Source: JANRIZ01 sp033764445 (GTDB lineage Bacteria > Verrucomicrobiota > Verrucomicrobiia > JAWXBN01). From it: DNA of 12,564 bases. Shown here one piece after another: positions 6,201 through 12,564 of the stretch; positions within the stretch are counted from its first letter, which is position 1, and each line of letters begins with the position of its first letter. Made by a program: the position numbers and the translations under genes. The notes beneath the pieces are model-generated. The model had not been told where the DNA came from, made no database searches, and worked only from the letters and a program-made list of their open reading frames with translations. The stretch is taken from positions 1 through 12,564 of the forward strand of contig JANRIZ010000065.1 in the NCBI GenBank assembly GCA_033764445.1, written 5' to 3'.

Positions 6201-7270
6201 TCAATGGCGGGGGGCGAACCAGAGACATTTAGCTCTTTGAGGCGCAATTGTCCACAGGCAGCATCAATATCGTGCCCCTTTTCCCGCCGGAGAGTGGCCG
6301 TCACCCCATGATGTCTGACCCGTGCGGCAAAAGCCTCCTGGACTTTTTCGGAGGGCCGGACCCAGGGCAGACCCTCGACCTTGTTGTAGGGGATGAGGTT
6401 GACCTTCACCTTCAGCCCCTCGCAGAGACGGCCCAGATCATCCGCATGGGCGATCTGATCATTGACTCCCTCGATGAGGATGTATTCAAAGGTGATCATC
6501 CGGTCTTTCCCGTGCTGATAATCACGGCAGGCCTGGACCAGTTCCGCCAGCGGGTGCTTTTTATTGACCGGCATGATGCGGTTGCGGACCTCGTCGGTGG
6601 CGCCGTGAAGGGAGATGGCCAGGCGCACCTGGAGCGGCTGACGTGCCAGGTCGCGGATGCGGGGGACCAGACCGCTGGTGGAAAGGGTCATTTTCCGCGC
6701 GCCGATGCCCAGGCCCCAGGGCGCGTTGAGCAGGGAGAGGGCGCGGAGCAGATTCTCGTAGTTGGCCAGGGGTTCGCCCATGCCCATGAACACGATGTTA
6801 TTGACCTTGTGTCCCCCCTCCTGTTCCGAGCGGATGACCTGTTCGACAATCTCAAAGGGTTCCAGATTCCGTTTCCATCCCTCCAGACCACTGGCGCAAA
6901 AGCGGCAGCCATAGGCACAGCCGACCTGGGATGAGACGCAGAGTGTATGCCGGTCGGAGGCATCACCGTACAGGGCCGGATTGGCCGGGATGAGGACACT
7001 TTCGATGAACTGTCCGTCGGGAAGTTTCCAGAGGAATTTCTGTGTGGTGTCCTTCGATCCCTGTTTTCGGACACATTCCAGGGAGTGCAGGGAATAGGAC
7101 GCCCGCAGCCGGTCCCGGAGAAGGGCCGGAAGGTTCGTCATCGCCTCGACATCCCGGACCCGTTTTTCAAAGAGCCAGGAAAGGATCTGCCCGGCGCGGT
7201 AGGCGGGGAGATCCCATTCGGAGATCTGTCCGTGGATTTCGTCGGAGGTCAGATTTTTCAGGTCGTTCAC
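6197..7270 (-). CDS. rlmN: 23S rRNA (adenine2503-C2)-methyltransferase RlmN
   Basis: This is a 357-residue radical SAM methyltransferase that makes m2A at position 2503 of 23S rRNA and, in E. coli, m2A37 in some tRNAs. The [4Fe-4S] ligands are Cys118, Cys122 and Cys125 in CVSSQVGCAYGCRFCASG. Cys339 in GHDIDAACGQL is the methyl-carrying cysteine, and Cys111 and Glu90 (GQFIESVLIP) match other conserved active-site positions. FMGMGEPLAN, LSTSGLVPRI, LAISLHGATDEVRN and FEYILIEGVND are family blocks. The start is GTG at 7270; the next ATG is 43 codons in and would delete the N-terminal domain. No Shine-Dalgarno motif is seen, and a TATAGT lies 8 bases upstream. Its stop overlaps the sigma-factor start, making it the first gene of the sigma operon. 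Confidence 0.96.
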   Translation of the reverse strand: MNDLKNLTSDEIHGQISEWDLPAYRAGQILSWLFEKRVRDVEAMTNLPALLRDRLRASYSLHSLECVRKQGSKDTTQKFLWKLPDGQFIESVLIPANPALYGDASDRHTLCVSSQVGCAYGCRFCASGLEGWKRNLEPFEIVEQVIRSEQEGGHKVNNIVFMGMGEPLANYENLLRALSLLNAPWGLGIGARKMTLSTSGLVPRIRDLARQPLQVRLAISLHGATDEVRNRIMPVNKKHPLAELVQACRDYQHGKDRMITFEYILIEGVNDQIAHADDLGRLCEGLKVKVNLIPYNKVEGLPWVRPSEKVQEAFAARVRHHGVTATLRREKGHDIDAACGQLRLKELNVSGSPPAIE

Positions 7271-7278
7271 GGAACCCG

Positions 7279-7284
7279 ACTATA
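7279..7284 (-). promoter_or_regulatory. candidate -10 box just before rlmN
   Basis: TATAGT on the minus strand (five of six matches to TATAAT) ends 8 bases before the GTG of rlmN. No good -35 box is found 16-18 bases upstream (the best is TTTCCC). If used, the transcript would start at or next to the GTG. The gap from the histidine kinase stop (69 bases) would allow a separate promoter. Confidence 0.25.
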
Positions 7285-7339
7285 CCCGGGGAGGCGAGAA
7301 AGGGGAAATGACTAATTTGGGGCCCGGACCGTCGGGGGC

Positions 7340-8473
7340 TCAGGCTGCCTGGGCTGCCTGGGGATCGTAGATGGGCAGTTCGATCATGAAGGCGGCACCC
7401 GCTCCCGGTTCGTTCCAGACCGACATTTGTCCGCCAAAGTCCATGACAATCGAGTAGCAGATCGACAGGCCAAGCCCGGTTCCCTTGCCGACCTCCTTGG
7501 TGGTGAAAAACGGCTCGAAAATATGGGCCAGATGCTCCTCGGGGATGCCCGGACCCGAATCGACGATCATGACCTGGACATTGGCCCCGTCGTTGCGTGT
7601 TTTGATGGTCAGACGTCCCGGTTGCTGCTGGGCCTGGAGTGCGTACACCGCGTTGTTGATGATGTTCAGGAAGACCTGTTCGAGCATGGAGGGAATGCAG
7701 GCCACCTGGGGCGGATTCGCCTCAAAATCCTCGATGATTTCGATGTTGGAGAGGGTGATTTCCTCGCGGCGGTGTTCGATCGCCTTGGTGATGACGTCGG
7801 TGACGACAGTGGGGACACGCTGGCTTGTATCCTTGCGGGCGAAGGAGAGGAAATCCTTGACGATGCGGGAAATGCGGTCCACCTGGGCATCCACCTCCTT
7901 GACCGTGGACTGCACATTGGCCGGGAGTTCCTTCTGCCGCTTGAGCAGTTCCAGGCGCATTTTGATGACCATCAGGGGATTGTTGATTTCGTGGGCCACC
8001 CCCGCGACCGTCTGTCCCAGGGCGGCGAGTTTTTCCATCTGGCGCAGGTCCTTTTCGTGTTTGCGCTCCTCGGACTCCGCCTTGATGGCGATGAGAATGT
8101 AGTTGATCCCCTGGAGATTGATCAGGCTCGCCTTGCCGGCGGCCGTCATGGTGATGCCGTTGGACTTGGTGAAGCTGAAGCGTTTGGAGGAGTTGAGCGC
8201 CTTCATGATCGCCTGGAGACGCTGGGTTTCGTTGACGTAGAGACGCTGGGTTTGGGAAAGAGAGGGGACGAAGCAGCGGTTGAGGAGTTCCGCCCGGGAA
8301 TAACCCATCAGTTTTTCGGCACTTTCATTCAGGTCGACAATGGAGAGTTGGTTGACTTCCAGCAACAGCATGATGTCGCTTCCCTCACGGAACATCTGCC
8401 AAAACAATCCATCCCCGGCAAGAATCGGAAGAGGGGCAACACCTGCGACAGGAGAGGGAATGGCGGGGTTCAT
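7340..8473 (-). CDS. soluble PAS-domain sensor histidine kinase, orphan in this window
   Basis: The 377-residue protein has no signal peptide or membrane segment. Residues about 20-130 look like a PAS sensor domain (NQLSIVDLNESAEKLMGYSRAEL is the typical motif region, 41-63). A short coiled linker (about 131-150) leads to the HisKA domain, whose H-box is VAGVAHEINNPL with His161 as the autophosphorylation site. The ATPase domain shows an N-box (Asn273/Asn274), G1 box DSGPGIP (305-311), F-box EPFFTTK (320-326) and G2 box GKGTGLGLS (329-337). All catalytic motifs are intact. The H-box and overall layout resemble NtrB/AtoS-like cytoplasmic kinases. No response regulator is encoded nearby, so the partner is elsewhere. 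The ATG at 8473 is preceded by a 153-base AT-rich gap after acnA that holds its likely promoter. Confidence 0.93.
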   Translation of the reverse strand: MNPAIPSPVAGVAPLPILAGDGLFWQMFREGSDIMLLLEVNQLSIVDLNESAEKLMGYSRAELLNRCFVPSLSQTQRLYVNETQRLQAIMKALNSSKRFSFTKSNGITMTAAGKASLINLQGINYILIAIKAESEERKHEKDLRQMEKLAALGQTVAGVAHEINNPLMVIKMRLELLKRQKELPANVQSTVKEVDAQVDRISRIVKDFLSFARKDTSQRVPTVVTDVITKAIEHRREEITLSNIEIIEDFEANPPQVACIPSMLEQVFLNIINNAVYALQAQQQPGRLTIKTRNDGANVQVMIVDSGPGIPEEHLAHIFEPFFTTKEVGKGTGLGLSICYSIVMDFGGQMSVWNEPGAGAAFMIELPIYDPQAAQAA

Positions 8474-8626
8474 GCTCGTTTTTTACTTACTTTACGTTCA
8501 AAAATGGGACGGGGGGGCATATCGAAAGAATTTATATTTACGCTGAAATGTCACTTAAAAGTCAATGGAATTCTGTTAGAAATATTGCCAATGTGTCAAG
8601 TTTAAATTTGTATGTTTGTTTTTCGT
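8474..8626 (-). promoter_or_regulatory. AT-rich intergenic region with candidate promoters for the histidine kinase
   Basis: On the minus strand, TTGACA (8594-8599) is a perfect -35 box, with CAGAAT (8570-8575) 18 bases downstream. A second TTGACT lies near 8561-8566 and a TATAAA near 8530-8537, so the exact start cannot be chosen by eye. The predicted leader would be tens of bases long, unlike several other genes here. No clear terminator for acnA is seen; no small gene is supported. A run of seven G lies at 8511-8517. Confidence 0.4.
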
Positions 8627-11338
8627 TTATGCAATTTTTACTAATTGGCGAAGGACATAAGGCAAGATACCGCCATGCTGGAAATAATCCACCTCAATGG
8701 GGGTATCAATCCGGCATCTGACGGAAACTTTCTCGATTTGCCCATTGGTCCGGGTGATTTGGAGTGTGAGATCCTGCTGGGGTTTGATATCGGGGGAGAG
8801 TCCGAGAATGTCGAAAATTTCCGTCCCATCAAGCTTCAGGGATTGGGCATTGGCGCCCTCCATGAATTGCAGGGGCAACACACCCATCCCCACCAGATTG
8901 GAGCGGTGAATCCGTTCAAAACTTTGGGCCACCACGGCCTTGACTCCCAGGAGATTGGTCCCCTTGGCGGCCCAGTCGCGTGAGCTGCCCGTGCCGTATT
9001 CATGCCCGGCGAATATGATCAGTGGCGTGTTGGTGCGGGCGTATTGTGCGGCGGCGTCAAAAATGGCGAGAGCTTCCCCCTGGCCATTGATTTTGGTGAC
9101 CCCGCCCTCGACTCCCGGCACCATGAGATTTTTGATGCGGACATTGGCGAAGGTGCCCCGGGTCATGACCCGGTCGTTGCCCCGGCGCGACCCGTAGCTG
9201 TTGAAGTCCTCCACCCCCACGGAATTTTCAAGCAGGTAGCGTCCCGCCGGTGAAACCTTTTTGATGGCCCCGGCCGGGGAGATGTGGTCGGTGGTGACAC
9301 TGTCTCCGAAAATGCCCAGGGGCCGGGCGCCGCGAATTTCGGCGATCGTGCCCGGTTCCAGGCTGAAATCGAGGAAGAAGGGCGGTTCCTGAATGTAGGT
9401 GCTCGCCGCGTCCCATTCGTACACCTGGCCCGTGGAGGCGGGCACTTCATTCCATTTGGGATTCTGACTCGCAAAATCCGTGTACAATCTGCGGAAGACC
9501 TCCGGTTTGAGTGCGGCGGACATCAGATCGCGCACCTCCTGGAGACTCGGCCAGAGATCCCGGAGAAAGACCGGTTTGCCGTCGGACCCCGTTCCCAACG
9601 GCTCCGTGGACATGTCGATGTCGGCACGTCCCGCGAGGGCAAAGGCGACCACCAGGGGCGGAGACATCAGGAAGTTGGCCTTGATGTTTTGGTGGACCCG
9701 CGCCTCGAAATTGCGGTTGCCGGAGAGGACCGAGGCGGCGATCAGATCATGGGTGGTGACCGCCTTTTCGATTTCCGGGTCCAGCGGACCGGAGTTGCCG
9801 ATGCAGGTGGTGCAGCCATAACCGACGAGATTAAAGCCGAGTTTGTCGAGAAAGGGTTGCAGGGCGGTTTGCTCCAGATAGTCACTGACCACGCGGGAGC
9901 CCGGCGCCAGGGACGCCTTCACGGAGGGATTGACGGACAGTCCCCGTTCCACCGCCTTTTTGGCGACCAACCCGGCCGCGAGCATGACACTCGGGTTGGA
10001 GGTGTTTGTGCAACTGGTGATGGCGGCGATCAGCACACTTCCGTGGCCCACCCGGGCGGAGCCTTTCGCGCCCACCGACACGTCGATGCCCTCCGAGGCC
10101 AAATCCTCCTGTCTTTTGCCAAACCCCCCTTCCGCGACCGGCTGTGAAAACGCCCGGCGGAATTCACTCTGGAGGCGGTCGAGTTCGATGCGGTCCTGGG
10201 GCCGTTTGGGCCCGGACACCGAGGGCACGACACTGGCGAGGTCCAGTTCCAGGACCGTGGAATAATCGATCTGCCCCATTTCGGGAATTCCAAAAAGACC
10301 CTGGGCCCTGTAATAATTCTCGTAGAGGGCGAGCTGTTTTTCCGTGCGTCCGGTCGCCTTGAGATAGTGGACACTCTCCTCATCAATCGGGAAGAAGCCC
10401 ATGGTGGCCCCGTATTCCGGGGCCATGTTGGCGATGGTGGCCCGGTCCACCAGCGTGAGGGCTTTGGCCCCCGGCCCGAAAAACTCGACAAACTTGCCGA
10501 CCACCTTGGCTTTGCGAAGCATCTGGGTGAGCGTCAGCGCCAGATCCGTGGCCGTGACCCCTTCACGAATGGAACCGTGCAGATGCACTCCCACCACATC
10601 GGGGGTCAGAAAATAGACCGGCTGACCCAGCATGCCCGCCTCCGCCTCGATGCCGCCCACGCCCCAGCCGACAATGCCCAGGCCGTTGATCATGGTCGTG
10701 TGGGAATCCGTCCCCACCAGGGTGTCCGGATAAAAGACCCCGTTTTTCTGGAGCACGCCCTGGGCCAGATATTCCAGATTGACCTGATGCACAATGCCGA
10801 TGCCCGGGGGAACCACCTTGAAGGTTTCAAAGGCCTGCATGCCCCATTTCAAAAACTGGTACCGTTCGCGGTTCCGCTCAAACTCGATGGCGAGATTTTT
10901 GTCGTAGGCCTGGGCATTGCCCGCAAAATCCACCTGGACGGAATGGTCCACCACCAGATCGACGGGCACCAACGGTTCAATGACCTTCGGGTTTTTGCCC
11001 ATGCGGGAGATCGCCGAACGCATGGCGGCAAGGTCCACCAGCAGGGGGACGCCGGTGAAATCCTGCAGGACAATGCGGGCGACGACAAAGGGAATCTCGT
11101 GCACCCGGGTTTCGGAGGGTTTCCATTGGGCGAGATTGCGGACATCCTCATCGGTGATCTTGCGTCCGTCACAGTTGCGCAGCACGCTCTCAAGCACCAG
11201 ACGGAGCGACACGGGAAGCCGGGAGACCGGTCCGTACCCCGCCTTTTCGAGCTCCGGCAGGGAGAAAAAACGGCCGGTGGAACCGGGGCCAAGGCTGAAT
11301 TCTTTGAGGGCAAAGGACAGGGGATGGTTCGTGCTCAT
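8627..11338 (-). CDS. acnA: aconitate hydratase AcnA
   Basis: The 903-residue protein is a full-length AcnA-type aconitase that interconverts citrate and isocitrate in the TCA cycle. The three [4Fe-4S] ligands are present: Cys443 in AITSCTNTSNPS, and Cys509 and Cys512 in GYGCTTCIGNSGP. Other family blocks are LQDFTGVPLLVDLAAMR, PVDLVVDHSVQVD, GTDSHTTMINGLG, GWGVGGIEAEA, KASLAPGSRVVSDYL, GDSVTTDHISPAG, FNSYGSRRGNDRVM and GTGSSRDWAAKG (swivel domain), and the C-terminal CRIDTPIEVDYFQHGGILPYVLR. The ATG at 11338 is chosen because MSTNHPLSF aligns with the usual N-terminus; a TTG at 11404 would add 22 unneeded residues and falls in a hairpin loop. No Shine-Dalgarno motif is present. The bacterial enzyme can also be an RNA-binding regulator when apo, which cannot be judged here. 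Confidence 0.96.
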   Translation of the reverse strand: MSTNHPLSFALKEFSLGPGSTGRFFSLPELEKAGYGPVSRLPVSLRLVLESVLRNCDGRKITDEDVRNLAQWKPSETRVHEIPFVVARIVLQDFTGVPLLVDLAAMRSAISRMGKNPKVIEPLVPVDLVVDHSVQVDFAGNAQAYDKNLAIEFERNRERYQFLKWGMQAFETFKVVPPGIGIVHQVNLEYLAQGVLQKNGVFYPDTLVGTDSHTTMINGLGIVGWGVGGIEAEAGMLGQPVYFLTPDVVGVHLHGSIREGVTATDLALTLTQMLRKAKVVGKFVEFFGPGAKALTLVDRATIANMAPEYGATMGFFPIDEESVHYLKATGRTEKQLALYENYYRAQGLFGIPEMGQIDYSTVLELDLASVVPSVSGPKRPQDRIELDRLQSEFRRAFSQPVAEGGFGKRQEDLASEGIDVSVGAKGSARVGHGSVLIAAITSCTNTSNPSVMLAAGLVAKKAVERGLSVNPSVKASLAPGSRVVSDYLEQTALQPFLDKLGFNLVGYGCTTCIGNSGPLDPEIEKAVTTHDLIAASVLSGNRNFEARVHQNIKANFLMSPPLVVAFALAGRADIDMSTEPLGTGSDGKPVFLRDLWPSLQEVRDLMSAALKPEVFRRLYTDFASQNPKWNEVPASTGQVYEWDAASTYIQEPPFFLDFSLEPGTIAEIRGARPLGIFGDSVTTDHISPAGAIKKVSPAGRYLLENSVGVEDFNSYGSRRGNDRVMTRGTFANVRIKNLMVPGVEGGVTKINGQGEALAIFDAAAQYARTNTPLIIFAGHEYGTGSSRDWAAKGTNLLGVKAVVAQSFERIHRSNLVGMGVLPLQFMEGANAQSLKLDGTEIFDILGLSPDIKPQQDLTLQITRTNGQIEKVSVRCRIDTPIEVDYFQHGGILPYVLRQLVKIA

Positions 11339-11389
11339 GGGAGGGGTGAAAAAAACGGGGTTGATTGGGAGGATTGAGGTTAGTGGAAA

Positions 11390-11422
11390 TGCGCCGCGCT
11401 TCAATATGAAAAATGCGGCGCA
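11390..11422 (-). terminator. inverted repeat between secretin-like gene and acnA
   Basis: TGCGCCGC (11390-11397) and GCGGCGCA (11415-11422) form a perfect 8-bp GC-rich stem with a 17-base loop. It lies in the 110-base gap after the secretin-like stop and 51 bases before the acnA ATG. No T-tract follows on the minus strand. It may be a weak terminator, an attenuator or leader structure for acnA, or a protein-binding dyad. Confidence 0.4.
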
Positions 11423-11448
11423 ACGACGGAAGTCCGACGGACGGCGGG

Positions 11449-12321
11449 CTATTTTTTGATCGGTTCGATCGTGGCCCGCAGCGTGAAGGAGCCGCCTGTG
11501 GACCGGGAAAAACGTCCCTTGAAAAAGAAGTTCCGGTTGAATTCCTCATCGGCCTTTGCAAAACCCCCTATCTGGACGGATTCCCCGGGGGCGACATCCA
11601 CCTCCGTGGCGAGGGTCCTGAAACTGATGACGGCATTGGCGTCATCGGTCAGCCCCGTGATCTCCGGCCAGACGCGGAGGGTGATGAGGTTGCCGTTGAC
11701 CACGGGCTGGACAATCATGCGGGTGCCCACCGGACGCCAGGTGACCTGCTGGACCGGGGCCTGGTCGGAGTAATATCCCAGATTGCGTGCGTAATAGTAG
11801 AAAAATTCCGCAAAGGGCACCTCCTCTCCGACCTCGATGGAGGCCGTGCCCCCGCTGCGGGTGAGCAGGAACTGGCTCGCCAGGGAGCTGGTTTTGGCGG
11901 ATTTGTCCCGGACATCCAGGTCTCCCCCCAGCACATCCACCTCCACGGCCCCCGTCCTGATCCGGGTGGAGGGGTTTCTGCCTTCATGACGATTCAGGGT
12001 GACCCCCCGGTCGGCGGAGGAACCCGAGTCGCTGTAAGTGATTTCCACCCGCACCCGGGGGACCGGAAGACCCGCTTCGCGGACGATGGCCTCGAGCAAT
12101 GGCATGTTCTCAGCGGTTTCGCGGATGAAGACCGTTCCGGATTTGGGCAGGAGGGTGTAGCGTGCCGCGGGGGTTTTGGCCTCCTCCAATAGCCGTTTGA
12201 GTTCCGCCGGGTCCGCGTCCCCCAGCGGGAAGTTTTTGCCGATGAGTTTGTCCCCTGCCAGGACCGGACAAGAGACCGGACCGAGTGTCAGCAGGGCCAT
12301 CAGGAGATACAAACGGAGCAT
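11449..12321 (-). CDS. short exported secretin-like protein
   Basis: From the ATG at 12321 the product has 290 residues and begins with a signal peptide (LRLYLLMALLTLGPVS core, likely cleavage VLA/GD at 22-23). An in-frame GTG at 12393 would bury this signal peptide and is rejected. Residues about 48-85 (TLLPKSGTVFIRETAENMPLLEAIVREAG) resemble the last periplasmic N-domain of secretins. The region from about 148 resembles the start of the secretin barrel: LASQFLLTRSGGTASIEVGEEVPF, then TWRPVGTRMIVQPVV, TLRVWPEITG and EVDVAPGESVQIGGF. The expected lip motif after GGF (P-LG-IP-LG-LF) is missing, and the usual N0-N2 domains are absent. It may be an outer-membrane or periplasmic protein related to GspD/PilQ but not a full secretion pore. 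No pilus or type II secretion genes are nearby. Confidence 0.7.
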   Translation of the reverse strand: MLRLYLLMALLTLGPVSCPVLAGDKLIGKNFPLGDADPAELKRLLEEAKTPAARYTLLPKSGTVFIRETAENMPLLEAIVREAGLPVPRVRVEITYSDSGSSADRGVTLNRHEGRNPSTRIRTGAVEVDVLGGDLDVRDKSAKTSSLASQFLLTRSGGTASIEVGEEVPFAEFFYYYARNLGYYSDQAPVQQVTWRPVGTRMIVQPVVNGNLITLRVWPEITGLTDDANAVISFRTLATEVDVAPGESVQIGGFAKADEEFNRNFFFKGRFSRSTGGSFTLRATIEPIKK

Positions 12322-12329
12322 GGCCACCC

Positions 12330-12358
12330 AGTCTTGGCGTGAGATCGTCCCGTGGCAA
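12330..12358 (-). promoter_or_regulatory. candidate promoter of the secretin-like gene
   Basis: TTGCCA (12353-12358), a 17-base spacer and AAGACT (12330-12335) read on the minus strand, ending 8 bases before the ATG at 12321. The -35 matches five of six positions but the -10 only three, so support is weak. Confidence 0.25.
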
Positions 12359-12394
12359 GAACAAATGGCCCTGTGTGTGCGGGTAAATTTCACA

Positions 12395-12423
12395 TTGACC
12401 GTACGGCTGAAATGAATTACTAA
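12395..12423 (+). promoter_or_regulatory. candidate promoter of the rightmost plus-strand gene
   Basis: TTGACC (12395-12400), a 17-base spacer and TACTAA (12418-12423) stand 10 bases before the ATG at 12434. The perfect palindrome CCGTACGG (12399-12406) overlaps the -35 end and spacer, and could be part of an operator, although an 8-bp palindrome is common by chance. Transcription would start within about 4 bases of the ATG. Confidence 0.35.
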
Positions 12424-12433
12424 CTGCGTAAAT

Positions 12434-12564
12434 ATGAAAACAAACTTACTTCGTCAGTTGGGTTCCTCCCAGGTCAAAAAGGCTTTTGCAATCCTCCAAA
12501 AGATTGAAGGTCTCGAAAAGAAACTTGCCGGGATGATCGGTGAAAACATCAGTTTCAAGGCGGG
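12434..12564 (+). CDS. 5' end of an unrecognised, probably coiled-coil protein (partial)
   Basis: An ATG at 12434 opens a frame that runs off the right edge after 43 codons. The visible product begins MKTNLLRQLGSSQVKKAF and continues with a heptad-like pattern of I/L residues in AILQKIEGLEKKLAGMIG, suggesting an amphipathic or coiled-coil helix. There is no signal peptide. No family can be named from so little. The codon use is more AT-rich than that of the minus-strand neighbours. It diverges from the secretin-like gene across 112 bases that hold a candidate promoter for each direction. It is too short to rule out a chance open frame, but the promoter-like sequence and the composition support a real gene. 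Confidence 0.55.
   Translation, partial: MKTNLLRQLGSSQVKKAFAILQKIEGLEKKLAGMIGENISFKA

Noticed and set aside
7323..7336. CCCG/CGGG hairpin just after the histidine kinase stop
   Set aside because: A 4-bp stem without a T-tract is too weak to call a terminator.
7427..8605. 392-codon plus-strand frame opposite the histidine kinase
   Set aside because: It is the antisense shadow of a kinase with every catalytic motif intact. It has no recognisable domain and would run into the promoter region.
9284..11377. Long open frames on the plus strand opposite acnA (about 287 and 336 codons)
   Set aside because: They are antisense to an unmistakable aconitase. Their composition mirrors it, with many His, Gly and Arg residues, and they show no domain. 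In GC-rich genes such antisense frames arise by codon bias.
11339..11404. TTG start that would lengthen aconitase by 22 residues
   Set aside because: The extra residues do not match the family N-terminus and the TTG lies in the loop of an inverted repeat. The ATG at 11338 fits better.
12322..12393. GTG start that would lengthen the secretin-like protein by 24 residues
   Set aside because: It would put polar residues in front of a good signal peptide that begins at the ATG at 12321.
12387..12413. ATTTCA-N15-TGAAAT inverted repeat near the rightward promoter
   Set aside because: Six-base arms with a long spacer are common by chance, and the centre does not match the nearby CCGTACGG palindrome.
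8534..12435. Shared 10-mer GCGTAAATAT in two intergenic regions (8534-8543 minus, 12426-12435 plus)
   Set aside because: Shared 10-mers are expected by chance many times in a window of this size, and the two are in different positions relative to genes.

Overview
The window is a GC-rich piece of bacterial chromosome. It contains no rRNA, tRNA, phage, transposon or CRISPR sequence that I could see. The gene content is Gram-negative: an outer-membrane-type beta barrel, a secretin-like protein, an ECF sigma/anti-sigma pair and futalosine-route menaquinone genes. Protein style suggests Verrucomicrobiota, perhaps the Opitutia class. That placement is my inference and cannot be settled from the sequence alone. 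Start sites are almost all without a Shine-Dalgarno motif.

Left edge (1-1209, plus strand): the 3' end of an unrecognised gene with a proline-rich C-terminus, then an exported protein that looks like an outer-membrane beta barrel. These converge on a long run of minus-strand genes (1264-12321).

Minus strand, in transcription order: a short secretin-like exported protein (11449-12321); aconitase acnA (8627-11338); a soluble PAS histidine kinase (7340-8473). Next come rlmN, an ECF sigma factor and a membrane anti-sigma factor, linked by two 4-base ATGA overlaps, and a small exported protein 3 bases further on (4600-7270). Last come a YqeY-like protein, Maf, the UbiA-family prenyltransferase MqnP and the radical SAM aminofutalosine synthase MqnE (1264-4506). 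MqnE and MqnP show that the host makes menaquinone by the futalosine pathway. AcnA is the TCA-cycle aconitase.

Right edge (12434-12564, plus strand): the first 43 codons of an unrecognised, probably coiled-coil protein, divergent from the secretin-like gene.

Most of the window is ordinary housekeeping DNA. The parts that repay a second look are the pattern of -10-like hexamers only 8-10 bases before start codons (possible leaderless transcripts), a dyad over the putative mqnE -35 box, the short secretin-like protein that lacks the usual lip motif, the translationally coupled rlmN/sigma/anti-sigma unit, and a heptamer repeat between two gene groups. I see no clear new multi-gene system.
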